Positions 1 through 13,375 of a DNA stretch of 64,000 nucleotides are shown here, one piece after another; within the stretch, counting starts at the first letter, position 1; the number at the start of each line of letters is the position of its first letter. The DNA comes from Puffinus mauretanicus. Lineage: Eukaryota > Chordata > Aves > Procellariiformes > Procellariidae. Under the pieces are notes generated by a model. The model worked only from the letters and a program-made list of their open reading frames with translations. It made no database searches and was not told where the DNA came from. Made by a program: the position numbers and the translations under genes. The stretch spans positions 744,001-808,000 of the forward strand of contig JAJKFH010002198.1 of assembly GCA_023333565.1 (NCBI GenBank), given 5' to 3'.

Positions 1-3000
1 CATATTCACAAAACTTTAGTTCAAATTGGTGAGCATCTGTGGCGGAACTCACTTTTAAGTTACTGAGTTCAAATATTTTCATTACTGTGAATATGGAATT
101 GCTGATCTAACAGCATAAGTATGCTGACATTATAAAATAACTTTAAGTGATAAAGAAATAAAATATAAGAGAATTTTTAAAAGAAATAAATTTAGAATTA
201 TGTTAGTATATCAGTGAAAATTTTCCATTTATATTACAATATTTTCTTCCAGTCATAGGAATATTGCAAATGTTTTGAAGTGAAATTTTGATTGAGCTCA
301 GTTCCCTTTGCTTTCTACAAGTCATCTTTTCTGTTCCCTAAGAATCTACCTTTTTAAAATCTCTTGAGTTTTTTAGTGTTTTTGGCTTCATGGCAAACAC
401 TTCCAGCATGACCTTTTCCCAAACACACGTTATAGAAATCCTGTCTTCTCTGAAGACCTTGGGAAATTTTATTGTAGATTTTGATTGTGATAGACTGTTT
501 TCTCTTAATATCTATGAAATGGATCAAAATAACATGAAATTCAGTATTACTAAATACTATATAAATACTAGATTTTGGAATGTAAGGATTATACACTGTT
601 GCAATATTAATCTATTTTTAGAAGAATATGAGTATCTCATGGATATTCTTTGGCTAATTTAACTATCCATTAATTCTTGTATTGTCTAATTTAACTGCCT
701 AACAATGCCTGCTCTCAACTATGCCAGGGAAATTTCTGAAGATTTTTTTTTAAGTGAAATTTTTTCTGCAATTTACATATATATGTGCAATATTGTTTGT
801 GCTAAGCTGCTGTTGTAAATGGGTGGACTGACTAAGATGATTCTTAAAGTATGCTTTCTTTCAAACCTGCAGTTACTAACATCTTGTCAACACACCATCT
901 GTCTAAAAATTTTCAGAAACATGATTATAAATAGTTGCTATGTTACCTTTTTCACTTTGCAAATGGCTGCAAGTGTGAGAAATAATACCTGAAATCTACT
1001 GTGAGTTTTGACATTTTTTACAGTGGGGCAAGAGCAGTAAGCTTCTCACAGGAAAACAACTGGCTGAAATGCTTTCTCCTTCCCCAACCTTTTCTCTACA
1101 GCATGTGGTATTTCTTCTGTAAATACCAACTTGAATGAAATATATCCTGCCATTTGTAGAACACACTGGAGTGGGAATAACAATCATGATACGTTTACTA
1201 TAATAAATGAGCTGCTTGAAACAAGTATTAGGTTTTACATTATCATATTGACTCTGGTTCAATTTCTTATCCTCAGAAAGATAAAAGTCATTGAAAGGAT
1301 GTTTAGTTTTTAAATTAAGTGGATTAGTGACAATCTCATTAATATTTAGGTGTGTAAGCTTTTACTTGCCAAAGAGATAATCTACAAATTCTACTGCATG
1401 GCATTTAAAATTTCCAGGCTACATAGATCAGGGCTAGAAGTCTTGGTCCTTACAGCTGATTAAGGCAACACAGCTTCAGAGCGTATAGAATTAATTGATG
1501 CTGAGAACAGGAAGGCCAAGGAATAAAATCTGTTTCTCTTAAGACCAAAATTGTTCTTGGGACTTATGACATAAGGCATTTATATGACTTAATTCATTAC
1601 AGTGAAGAGTGTGTTCATCGCATAGAATGACAAAGCAATAATTTTTTTTCTACTTTTCAGGAATCTTTTTGGATGGTGCACTTGTTTCTGCTTTTCCCAG
1701 CTTCGCTCTCGAGGCCGACTATGGGTTTTGTTTGAGTGTTTTTGTGTTGCCTAGGGAGGACTCTCTTATTCCTTCTGTACAAAATGTTATTCTTTTTAAG
1801 TTTAAAACTTGTTTTAAATATTAAAAATCTGAAATACTTTAAGGTTGAAAGCTAACTCTATGTCATTGAACTATTTAAAAGATGATGATCTATGATTTAC
1901 TTCTAGTCTTACACTGCTGCAAGTGCGTCGTGTTCTTGTAATATGAAGTAAAAACTACTTACCAAGTTCCTACTTACTTGCTGTTAATGTTTTAAGTAAA
2001 TCTTTCTCCTTAAAATACACTTCATTTTGAGGTTGATTTAGTGTTTTTGAAAGTCATTGATAAACAATACAAACAATAAAAGCTCTTCTGAGTATTTCTG
2101 TAACTATCTTTGAGGGTTTGTTTTCTGCTGTTGTAATGTGTTGTTGGGTTAGTAAGAGAGGACTTTAATCTACAGAAAGGATAAATCTTGGGTAAGGGTA
2201 ACCCATTTTTCAACCAGCCCAAACTACGTCTCTTTTCTTCTTGATCTCAGAAAAAGTAATCTGTGGAAAAATTAGATGCAAAAGAAGGGTTAGATAAAAT
2301 ATTTAATGTAGCTGCTATGGAGAATTCACATTGGGGAATCATAGTGACTAAAATGAATCCTCTTTCAGTGTTTTCTGTAGTGCCATGTGTAAGTTGAAGC
2401 TATTTGGCTACTCTTTATTCAGCATTGCATTAAATCAAGGAATAAATAATTAACGTGTTTTTCTCTTTAGCATGAAACATGGTGATTACAAAGGGAAAAG
2501 GAAATCTAAGATATAGAAAGATGAGTTTGAATGCTAATGAATGTAGCAGAAAAGATTTGTCAGGAATAAGCGCTGTGGCACAGTAGATAAAAAGAGCTTT
2601 GCAGAAAACTGTAAGGTTCTCAGCGAAATAATCTTAAAAGGGACACACAGGCAAAAGCGGCACGGTAACACCGTACAATGCTGTGTTTCGGTTTCTAGAC
2701 TTCCTAGAGAGAAGGGCACAGATGATCCAGAGAACGTGAACCATACGACTCAGCTGGTTTTCAGAAACTAATAGGACCAGATTCTATTGCCACAATAGTC
2801 AGTTGTTAGTGTAACAGACTAACACAGAATTTTGCTTAGTCACAGAATAGGATATTAAAATACCTTCTATGTGACAAAAGTTGGTTATGTGATTATGCTC
2901 ATGTTACCTTAAATGATGTTGCACTACAGCAACAGTATAAGACAAATACCTTAAACATCTTTAGGCCATATATATATCCACTGTATATATCTATCTGTAT

Positions 3001-4079
3001 ACATCTCTCTCTCTCTGTATATATCATGATCGTCTATAGTATTTCTTCAGTGAGCCAATTCTGTAGTAAATGATATGTTTTAAGAGGCAAAAATTGAATT
3101 AAATTTAAGTTTATTGATACTATTGCTTATGCATGTTAATTTTTATTAAAATCTTGGTTAGACAAATGATGTACGTTCAAGTCATTAAGTGATAATTAGT
3201 TTTTCATTATTGTTGTTATTTAAATTGCAGTTCCTCAGTGTAAACAGCACTAAAACATTCTTAAATTAGTATGATCTGATTTAAATACCCTTTAAATGAG
3301 AGTACTATCCTGTGAAAAGGAGTGTTTTGAATGGTGTTTATTTTCAAAGTAAAACTACATTTCTGATTTCCTCAGTCGGGTGGGATCAGTGCACTCGTTA
3401 TTGAATATTTAATGGACTATGTTTGTTTTCTTTTTAAATTTATGGTGAATAAAAGTATATGTAAGTGCAATGCAAATGAACAGTACTATTGGAAGTGTTT
3501 TGCATGGTTCTAGTAAACAGTGATTACATTATAGCAAATACAAAATTTTGAGTTTCAAGTTGTTTGCCTATTCGCTATCTCTTCTTAATGGCTGATCTTC
3601 CAACCTTCAGGTTTTTTAGACTTGCCCAATAGCCTTCACATCTTTGAAGCTTCTCAGCATTTGAAGCTGAGCACTGTCAAAGTCATAGGCTGAATTAATA
3701 TTTTATCAGTTCAGTAAATGTTCTTATGTATAAGTACATGTCAGAGAATGTCTTTGTTTTCTAGAACATCAAGCTTTACTCACTGTGGTGTATGCACAAA
3801 AATATTTTTTTTTCCCGAACTATTTTTAAATAAACTGAGCTTCTGATTTTGATGTGGTAAAGAAAAAATTGGGCCTTATTCATGAAGCAATTTGTCTCTG
3901 ACCCAGTTTTCAAAGTAAATTCAATTAATTTTTCATGCTGAAATGACAGAGAGTTTGTGATTACATAGCTCTATGCATTTGTAGTACCTTTTGACCTTGC
4001 TTTTCATTAATGCATCCATTTCACCTACACTTAGTGTAACATTCAGCTACTATGAAGTTATTCTAAATACTATTTAGAG
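1..4079. other. AT-rich non-coding DNA, no gene seen
   Basis: Both strands are broken by frequent stops, and the few open frames (under 100 codons) show no recognisable domain or splice-site pattern. A short TA/CT-rich simple-repeat patch lies near 2,969-3,025. No repeat family could be assigned by eye, so this is probably old, unique intergenic sequence upstream of PLD5. Confidence 0.6.
2969..3025. repeat. Degenerate TA / CT simple repeat
   Basis: Runs of TATATA, TATC and CTCTCTCT alternate over about 55 bp. This is a compound microsatellite with no sign of function. Confidence 0.7.
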
Positions 4080-4690
4080 ATGTTCTTGGAAGGGACTTTT
4101 GGAGGGCATCATAAACCTCCTGCTCACAGCACAGCTAACTGCTCAGTAAGAGCAGCTCTGGGCCTTGTGCACAGGAGTTTTGAGTCCCTTGACAGGGATT
4201 CCACAACCTTTCTGGGCAGCCAGGTCCGGTGTTTAAGCATACTCCTTGTGGGGAATTTTTTTCCTTCTATATGGAATTTCCCTTTCTGCAACTTGTGAGT
4301 GTTGCCTCTACTCTTTTCACTGTGTGCTTTCAAGAAGATACTGGCTTTTTCCATACATTTTCTCCACAGCCATCCACTCGGTAACTGAAGACGACAGTTA
4401 GATCCCCCCTTAACCTCCTCTTCTTCAGACTGAACAGATGCAACTCCCTTTGCTTCTTCCCGTATGTCATATTGTCATGTGCTTAAGCCCCTTAGCCACC
4501 ATGGTAGCAATCTACTGGATTCTTTCTAGTTTGTCTGTGTCTTTCTGGGTTGTTGAGGAGCCCAAAGTAGACATAGTGCACTCAAAAGGGTGTAGTATCC
4601 ACTTACTAAATAGTACATCTTCCAAAAGCACAGGCCTCATGGTCAAGATTCATCTTGCCTTACTGTTACGATCTAAAGCAATTTAAACTA
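4080..4690 (-). mobile_element. Old CR1 LINE fragment (3' part of ORF2), antisense
   Basis: The minus strand carries degraded CR1 ORF2 C-terminal sequence. Around 4,390-4,440 it reads LFSLKKRRLRGDL, the counterpart of the CR1 motif [14 protein letters not shown]. Further along (about 4,350 down to 4,160) it reads KLQKGKFHIEGKKF and LPRKVVES, matching the CR1 blocks [16 protein letters not shown] and LPREVVES. Stops and indels interrupt the frame and divergence is high, so this is an old, inactive copy. Both ends are approximate. The typical 3' tail is not visible. Confidence 0.85.
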
Positions 4691-5225
4691 CCTAAGTAGA
4701 CTTCTATAATCAGTGAAGGGAGAAAATTCCCCTGGAAAGTGATTCATCACATCTAACTCAGTTATTTCAGAAGGAGATAAATTACTTGCTGAATTCTCTC
4801 TCTTCATTCACTTTTGAAGAAACTTGGATAGCTAGACTAGCCTGGACACATAAGAGACAGCTACATTTATAGTAGGGTGGATCCAAACTCTATGCTGTTA
4901 AGATCTGCAGTGTCTACTAGTGTTTTATTTCCAAGTATAAGATATTAGCAAACCACACCTTGCCTCTTTAAAAGACAATGTACATCCTCCTGTCATCCTG
5001 CAAAAGCTGGGGTAAGCATAGCATCTGTTATCTTCTTAACATCAAACTAAGGATACTGGTAAAATTGCATTTTCCTTCCAGAGTCTTAAGCTTTTAAACT
5101 TACTCAGCCTTTTTCTCATCATCCCACCTGAATCAGCATGGGTTTCTTCACTTCAGGTCTTACTCATCTTAATCATTTTTTTCCATTTGAGAAGTGGGGG
5201 AGCAGACTACTGTGGTTTTAACAGA
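4691..5225. other. Non-coding spacer between two CR1 fragments
   Basis: AT-rich sequence without a recognisable gene or repeat. Part of it may be further decayed CR1, since antisense CR1 copies lie on both sides. Confidence 0.45.
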
Positions 5226-5470
5226 TATAGAATAGAATAGAACAGAACAGAACAGAACAGAACTAGAAGGGACCTACAACGATCGTCTAGTCCAACTGCC
5301 TGACCAATTCAGGGCTGACCAAGTTAAAGCATGGTATTAAGGGCATTATCCAAATGCCTCTTAAGCACTGACAGGCTTGGGGCATGGACCACCTCTCTAG
5401 GAAGCCTGTTCCTGTGTTTGACCACCCTCTCAGTAAAGACATGCTTCCTAATGTACAATCTAAATATATA
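5226..5470 (-). mobile_element. CR1 LINE 3' end, antisense
   Basis: The left edge is a run of GAATA/GAACA units, the complement of a CR1-type tail. It is followed by AGAAGGGACCTACAACGATC and GTCTAGTCCAACTGCCTGACC, which are the complement of the conserved 'GGTTGGACTAGATGATCGT...AGGTCCCTTCC' CR1 3' region. The last stretch (GGAAGCCTGTTCC, AGACATGCTTCCTAATGT) is the complement of the CR1 'GGAACAGGCTTCC' and 'ATTAGGAAG' blocks. This is a short, 5'-truncated copy. The preceding old CR1 shares its orientation but is more diverged, so they look like separate insertions. Confidence 0.9.
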
Positions 5471-8400
5471 TAATTCTGTAGTACTTTGAATTCACTTGTA
5501 GGAGATGAGAGTTGTGGGAAGGACGAGAAATACTGTTAAGTCTGAATTTTACTGAGACTCATTATCCCTTTTGGCAGAGGTGTCTAGGAATCTAGGATTC
5601 TGCATATGTTTGTGCTAGACAGAGAAATACACAAAATTCTTACAAAATAACACAGCAGTTCTATAATTCGTATAATTTTAAGTTGTAATAAAAATACATG
5701 TTCCTTCTGTGTATATATTTTAATTGCTCCAGATTTTATTGATACAGTGCTTTATTGCAGGGGAACAAAAGTTGTATTCTGCAACCACTGAGCTAAAATA
5801 GAAAGAGGAGGAGCATTCAGATAAAGAATAGAAACTCAAATTTCAAGTGGACTGAAGTAAAATGCAGTGAAAGTTTGGAAAATTTGCCAAGGATAAGGAA
5901 GAAGAAATGGAACAAGACATGGATACCACTATTTAGGTTTGTAAAGATGGAGATCAGGATGCTGAGAAAAGGTTTCTTTTCAAAGACATGAAGGTATTTG
6001 TAGAGTAAAAAGTACCGGAGTGACAAAACACTTGAAGGGAAGAGGTGTAAAAGAGAAGAAAATAAGTTTGGTTAGGGCTAACCAGCAAAGACAAAAAAGA
6101 AAACATTAAACCAAAATCAGAGTTTTAAAAATAGCATCAAGAAAACTTGCAACTAAAGATATGAAATGCTATTGCCTTAGGAAATGGACGTTTAGTTTTT
6201 AAATTTAGTGCAAAAATGTTTAATGAAGTCACACTCAAAAAATACCCAAAATTGTATACCTGTTGCAACTGTTGTGGGAAACTGGTAAAATTCCTATTGT
6301 TGAAAACATATATATATGCTAATATATTCTGATTTCTGCAGCTATTTCCATTCAGGTTTTTCTCCCAAACAGAATAGTGGAACATGAATTTCTGGTAGAA
6401 ATAATTAAGTTCACTGAGAAAAAGATCTCTCACAACTGTCCTATAAACAAGAAAATATTTCTAGGTCTTCTTTCATCTGTTAGCTTCTACCAGGAATACA
6501 CTTCGTCTCTTCAGGATTATAATTGTATTAATAATTTGTCATTGCTTTTGCATTTTGATTCCCTTTGTGACATAAAGACAGGGTGTCTTTTCTTATTTTA
6601 GTTCATTAACAATACAGAAAGGTCCCATGGAACCGAGGTTTGTGAGCTAAAGCAATGTCAAACTGTACTGTGACAATAGCTGGTATTTCAAACACTGACT
6701 TACAGATAAGCCACTGAATTTGCACCTGGCTGAATCAGGCCTCTTAGCAAATGAAGCTCTGTAGCTGGCACAATAACAATGTGTGTTATTGCTATACTAA
6801 TTTCACTTCAAATTTGATTTTTATCCAATATTGAAACAAACTTTTGTGCCTCTTATTTTTTCCTACTAGAAGCTGCTATAGCAAAACAGCCTACTAAAGA
6901 GACCTCGTTTCACCTTGCCTCAAAGCCCAATGCTGCAATTAACAGTACAGAAACAGGTATGTAAGACATAGGCAATGAGATAAAAAAGTGTGTATTCATC
7001 AGCAGATGTAGTCATAGGCCTTCCTTATTCAGGGTCCACCTTTTAAGAATGAGACAATTAATATCAAGAAGGCCATAATCATTATTCTCTGTATCTGCTT
7101 TTAAATTCCTTCTACTATTTTGTTCATCTGCTATGGATGCTTCTGTATAGCCAGAGGACACTTGGGAGAATTCTCCCTTTTGTTGGTTGAAAAAGATCAC
7201 TGCTTTCACACATCTTTCTTTGTCTTTTTTTAGGGGGTCTGAGGATCTATAGTTAGCAAGAAAAAGCGACAGTCTAGTCTTTGACAGTTTCTCTCTCCAA
7301 AACTGTGGGTGAAGCCAGTGTGAGTTATTGCAGAGACCCTCTGTGGTATTGTCAAGCATTGCCCTGGCCAATCTAAGTTCCCACAGTCCGCGTATCTGAA
7401 GAGATTTCTCAGAGAAACTTCACAACCTTAGTTATGATAGTGGCTGTTCCACTGGAAGGCTGCAGCCAACACCAGAAGATGGATTCCCAGTAGGATTCCC
7501 AGCAGGTAAAGTGGAGCTTCAGGGCTTTTCAGCTGGGATTAAGTAACAGGTTGAGAGAATTTGAAGAAAGTTTCAAGTTAGTCTCAATTTCTATTTCATC
7601 CATAAATAGTTTCTATACATGAAAGAAGTGGTACAGGGGATTTTTTGCACCTGCTTTGTGCCATTGCAAGGACATTCTTCTAGGAGAAGAGAATTTCTTT
7701 CCTCGGAGGTGGGGTTGATATAGGAATATTCAGTCAGCGTAGCTGCATGGTTTGATAGGGTGAAATTGGCTGTATGAAATTATGTTTGCCTGTGTGTTTC
7801 TAGTTTCTGGAGAATGGGTTATCCTCTCACCTCTAGTATTAATTGGCAAGCTTCTTGGCAGCCTCAGCAAAGGACCTAATAGTGCTTAGGTATGGAGCTT
7901 AAAATGCCATCTCATTCCTGCACTGAGCCCCCAAGTACAGGACTTATAGGAGAAATTTAGGTAGCTGTTGTATTTTCTCTCCTCCATGGATAAACACAGC
8001 TTCAGCTCAAACCTGGTAGTTTTTGAAAGCAGTGATTCCCTGAAAAGAACATGATTAAAGAAGCAGGATATTGATAGTCAGCTGTTAGCTTCCTGCTGAG
8101 AAGTGAAAAGGGCCTTTTGGGAAAATCAGGCATGGCATTTGCTCAGGAAGTCTCTAAAATCTTTACAATGAAGAAAGAGAACAAAGGGAAGCAAACACTG
8201 AAAAGCATAAAGATAGTCCTGAGTCTGCAGACCACGTATAATTAAAGATAAATTTAGCCTTTTTTGTATTTTTCATTTTGCTACTCCTTCATGTTTCCAC
8301 AAACAAATAGCATATGTGAAAAATTTTTTTGTTATGGATGGTCTGTGAACTATGTGGTTTAGATAGTCACTGCTCCTTTTTTCTTTTTTGTAATATCTGA

Positions 8401-10429
8401 CAGGTCTGCTAAGTGTCTTGTTTTTACTAGCTACATAGATTTTTTTAATCAATAGTTAATCAGTAACATTGGTAAACTCCTCAGGCTGCAGTGGATATTT
8501 TCAGTAGATTTTTAAAATTTCATTGATTGCTGCTTCTTTTTTTTTAATTCCCTAAAACTCTTATAGTCTGTGTTTTAAATCACATCATCTGGAGTGAAAC
8601 ATGCATCATTATTACTCTTGCCCAGACATCGTCTCGAGAATTGTTAAGAATCTTCCCCTCAAGACGATAGCTGGTGAGAATGAATTCTTCACTCCCTAAA
8701 CCAAACTCATGTCATGGGAGACAGGAGGTAACATCACATTTCTGTGTCAGGAAAAAACAGAACTCTACAACCCCCAGCCTGTACAAGTCTTCTTTAGTAT
8801 GCATCTGACAGCATTGAACATGTGTATTGACTTACTGTTCTCTTGTTGTTCTATCCTTGGGACCGTCCTGACGAGGCACTTAAAAAAATATGTGGGGTTG
8901 TATTGTGGACAAAATGTCCAGGAGATTAGCTACCAACTGCCCAGTTGTGATAAAAGCAGAAAGTGCCTTGAACCTGATTTCTATTTCTCCTAAAAAACAT
9001 TTGTTTCTTATCACATTAAACTCAAATGGGATGAAATTGATCTAAATGCGGGGTTGACAAGCAAGCCTCACATAAAAAGTAGGCAGTTATCAAAACTTCC
9101 AGATCTGCTTGGAAGTACTGGCTCAGCTCAGTTTTATTTTGTGGGAGAAGAGATTGCTATGCTCTTTTTCTTCGAATGCAGATACCAAGAGTCATATTTA
9201 TATCCCCCGCTGAATCAAATTAAGCAGAAACAAAGAAAATGTGTTCTACTTCATCAAACCTCTTTATCTGAGCTTTCTTTTCAAAACTTATCACTGTCAT
9301 GTCCCCTGACAGCACACCTCACACTAGCAGCATTTTGTCAGATTTTTTACTATCTTTTAAAGGAAAACTGGAATCACTTAAAGGGGCATTGCCAATTTAA
9401 AAATCAATGTATTTTCTCAATTTGTAAAATTACTCTTAGTTCCAAACAATGCTAATATTGTTGAAAAGGAGATACCAAAAGAAAGAATCTGTCATTCATG
9501 CGCAGTATATTTGACTTTGTGTTTGCCAGATTCTTTGCATCTTGCAGGTGTTACTGGGGGCCACACAACAACAAAGGAGTAAGTAGAGGATGCATGCAAA
9601 TATATTCATGGTGAACTGAGAAAAAAGAGAGGTACAAATGCTGAGGCAAAGAAATAAATGGAGATACTGGCAATAACTGAGTAGGGATTGAGGAGTTTAT
9701 TCTAGGAGGAAAGGGTGAAGGTTAGAAGAGAAAAAGAGTAATAAGGGTGAGGCCATAAAGTTGGTCCCTCTCCTGCATCTGGGGTGGGAACTGTGGGGAT
9801 GGAGTTTTGTCCTTATGTGAGTATTTGAACCTCTTTGATGGCCATGTGGAACTTGGGATCTGGGGATGTGTGGCCTTTAGGATAGTCTGAGCCCTTCACT
9901 CTGCAGGGTACTCATTGCACATTTACCTTCATCATAATTAGGAGACCAGGCAGGCAAAAGAAGTACCCAGACTCATCTCTATCCGCACAAGGAGGCAGTG
10001 AAACTCTAATGTCACTCTCATGTCAAACCACTATAATTTTCACGTGTTTCGTTTTTAGGTCATGGAAGAGTAAGGATCCCCGATGTTGCTGTACTTTCTT
10101 GTAACTCTAGTTGGCTGATGTTTCTAGTGTGAATCATCATGATTACGAATTCTAAATTACTACTTTCTGTGAATATGGCATAATCTTCCTTTTGAGCGTA
10201 TGCCAGAACATAGCTAAAATACAAACCAAAAAATATAAGAAGGCAGAATTTCAAGGAAAGGGTACTGAAGCCACTTGAATTTGTTTTCCCTGTTACCCAG
10301 CTTCATTGTACATTACCATTTCAGTGGTCCTGGTTTTCTCAAATGAGTCAAGTAGTTCTCAGCTTTGAAGGACAGGAAAGTAATTAGATTAGTAAGGTCT
10401 AAAGATCAGTTGAGAAGAAAAGGTAGATA
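5471..10429. other. AT-rich non-coding DNA, no gene seen
   Basis: Contains only short open frames without familiar motifs. The longest, 7,012-7,371 (-, 119 codons) and 9,054-9,455 (+, 133 codons), have no hydrophobic, domain or codon-bias signature and no flanking splice pattern. No repeat family is obvious. Confidence 0.55.
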
Positions 10430-10960
10430 AATTGTCAATATGATAAAAGATGAAATTCATTGCTGACAAATCCATAGTAATGCACATTAGATGCTATTTG
10501 TAGGCATTGTTGAGTTCTAAATGACGATATACTGAAGTATAGACACAGGAATGATTGTTTCCAAATAAAGGAAAGCCTCTAGTGGCATGCAGCAGCACTT
10601 ACTGAGCAAAGGTAAATATTAAGAATGAAACAGAAATAATCCTGAAATTAATTAATTAGTAATTGTGCTTAATAAATTGTGTGTGCTGTCATCTGGAATA
10701 TTGTATTAAGTTTTCATAAATAGGCAAAATGTAATAGAAGTTTCATTTTTGTACTGGGACGTATAAAAAATTGGAGCTGTTTAGTCTGGAGAAATGATTA
10801 ATAAAGGAAATACATTGTAAGAATTTAAAATAATGAACATTGTCAAACAGTATTTTGTAGAGGGGAAATGAAATTTTTCTTCATTTTAATGAAACTGAGC
10901 AATAATGAAAATTAAACTTAAAGTAGAAAATAAGATTCATGATGAGAGATGCATGATACT
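10430..10960 (+). mobile_element. Very old CR1/L3-like LINE relic, sense
   Basis: Scattered matches to the CR1 ORF2 C-terminus occur in the right order. A GATGAAATTCATTGCTGACAA-type block lies near 10,450. Around 10,690 translation gives a 'VIWNIVLSF'-like string corresponding to [12 protein letters not shown]. At about 10,770-10,795 there is GAGCTGTTTAGTCTGGAGAA, the nucleotide form of LFSLEK. Identity is low and the frame is destroyed, so family and boundaries are uncertain. Confidence 0.55.
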
Positions 10961-12300
10961 GCATACGAGGAAGTGAGTAAATGGATATGGAAAGGAGCTG
11001 TGGCTTGGGTTCTTTGAGTTCAAGCTACTGTCAGTTAGATATCACAGAAGGCTGTTTTGGCAATAGTATTTCATGTTATGTTTGGTAATTTCATGAAGGA
11101 GACTGAGACCTAGCTAGTTTCCAACTTCATAGATAAAGCTAACGAGGAACAGGCGTCCCCAGCTGGGCAGAGACACAAACTCTGAGGCAGTCATGAATCC
11201 TGACACATGGATGGTCAGCCCTGGAACAGTCAATGGTGAGTCAGGTTTGCTGGTGGTCTAGGAGTGGATAGAGAGAGAGGCAGATTGGCAAAGGGGAAAG
11301 CAACTAGAACAAGCGGCCACAAATATTTTACAAAATACAGTGAGTGTCAACTTCTTTTCATCTGTATGTGAGAAAGAGCCAATTTAGTGGCAAATGAACA
11401 TGCCTACTTTTTTATAATGCCTTTGGTCTATACAGCAGCACCAAGAAGAGAATTCTTTCTTTATGCCGTCCTTCACGAGTGCTCAAAGATTACTCCATAA
11501 CAGTAAAATATCCATGAATTTTCCCCTCCCTGTCTATTTCTGAGTAGTTCTCAGAGAGAATATAATTTATTTGAATGTGTTGTCTTTTGCCAAGGAAGGA
11601 AGCGAAGATTAATTATTATACTAACATTAAGTACCTGTCCTCCACTTTGCCCTTTCCCATGTCAGAGCCCACCTTATGCTTTCCTTCATTTTTTAATCTG
11701 TTGTGCTTCTTGGCTGTCACTGAGAGCTGCCCCCTCAATCTCTTCTGCTTTTAAATCTTTTCTATGCTTCCCTGTGTACTGTCGTCACTTCACCTCCGTT
11801 GTACATCTACAAATCAAAGCAGTTTGGTAAGCCAACAAAACGCATAACTGTATTCATTCATGCACATGGCATTGTGCAAGCCACAGAGAACTCTTGTTAC
11901 TCTCTCTCCCCCTGTCAGCACAGTCCTTAGGACTGTATTTGATTGCAATTGATATAAAGAGATTCAGTTCACAATTAATATCACTCCATGGCCTTTCAAG
12001 AGCATCACACACATCAACTAACAGAACCTTACTGCCCTACCAAAGTAGTCTGTTTTGACTATCACTGTTTTTAAAGGAACAAAATGAATTTGTTCCCGTT
12101 CACAGGATACCAATAGCATAGATCAGCTCAGAACCAAGATGTTTTGGCAATAGCTGACTATAACCATCAGGTTATATTCTCTCCTATATGCAAACCTAGA
12201 CTCCAAACAGGGCCTCAGCTGAGAGCACACTCCCCCAGACTAAGTACAGGTCCTGCATTACAGAACAAGCTCCCTCTCTTTCCACATATTCACCACACTT
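10961..12300. other. Non-coding DNA, nothing recognised
   Basis: No coding signal, RNA gene or assignable repeat was seen on either strand. The first 100 bp may still belong to the preceding LINE relic. Confidence 0.5.
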
Positions 12301-12307
12301 TGCAAAC

Positions 12308-12325
12308 ATTAACTAATTAGTTAAT
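12308..12325. repeat. 18-bp perfect palindrome with TAATTA core
   Basis: The sequence ATTAACTAATTAGTTAAT is identical to its reverse complement. The central TAATTA is a homeodomain-type recognition core. Further TAATTAATTA and ATTATTTTGATTAG strings follow within about 120 bp. An enhancer role is inference only. Confidence 0.6.
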
Positions 12326-12455
12326 CTGAGGTCCCACTTAAAACCAAGATCCTTTTTTTAGAATCTGATTTAAAGCTAATTAATTAAGATGAGTTTCTGG
12401 CTTATTAAGCTCATCATAATAAGGACATTATTTTGATTAGTCTAATGCTGCGCGC

Positions 12456-12472
12456 CTCTCTCTCTCTCTCTC
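12456..12472. repeat. (CT)n microsatellite
   Basis: A run of CT dinucleotides, preceded by GCGCGC and followed by an A/T-rich stretch. Confidence 0.85.
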
Positions 12473-13337
12473 ATTTTTTTACTCTGAATTCAGCATCATA
12501 CTCGATGAAAGAGTAAAAATTGCTTGTTGACAATTTCACAGGGAATAAGAATAGCAAGGATCAAGTTTGCACTCATCAAACAGTATAGCAATCGGGTTTC
12601 CCTGTATTCTGTGATATCCAGGGTACTTTTGCTTGGGAGTATTAACAAAGGCCCACTGCTCATTTACATCCAACATTGCATCCTGTTCAAGTGGGCTTTC
12701 ATAACCCTCTGGAACATTCTCTCTAAGTAGCCAATGCTTCTCTATATTTCTAGTCTCAAAAGCACAAAATTCCCTCATAAACAGTATCTTCCCCACCAGG
12801 TTATTACATTCAGGTACTACTGAGATGATAAGGTACTCACTCTGTGACCTGCCTTAGAATGAAGGATTAAAAAAGCAAGTAAACAAGTAAAGATCTACAA
12901 AAACATGAGTGAGCAATATAGAGTGCATAATGCAGACTTTCAATGTAATGTTATAGACTACTAAGGAAGGAAAAATTCTTTTTTGCAGTACATTTCCACT
13001 AGTCTGCATGGGCTGCATACATGCACTTTCAAATGGACAACTTTTCAGTAAGCTTTGACAAACTGTCCAGTCTCAATAAAATAATGAAGTTGCTCCTTTT
13101 TTTTTCATTGGCCTCATGTGGCAATGGGGTGCATTTTCCAAGTCGTATGCTGCTTCACACTCCTCTGCTGCTTGTTGGAAGGTAGTAATTAATGAGTGCC
13201 CATGAGAATTTCTTTCCTTAAGTGTAGCTCTTCACTTTGAGAAGTCCCAGGCTTACCATTACAGTATCTTTAACATTAGACAAGGATCATTTATAGATCA
13301 AGGGTTTGGCTATCTCATCTTTTCCTTGGTCTAACTT

Positions 13338-13375
13338 CCTTTTTTTGTTTTTTTTTTTTTTTTTCTTCTCTGATG
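13338..13375. repeat. Poly-T tract
   Basis: A nearly uninterrupted T run with a single G inside. No retrotransposed sequence was recognised next to it, so it is treated as low-complexity DNA. Confidence 0.8.

Noticed and set aside
13338..13375. Poly-T tract considered as the poly(A) tail of an antisense processed pseudogene
   Set aside because: No gene-like sequence follows on the minus strand, and CR1 machinery in birds rarely makes such copies.
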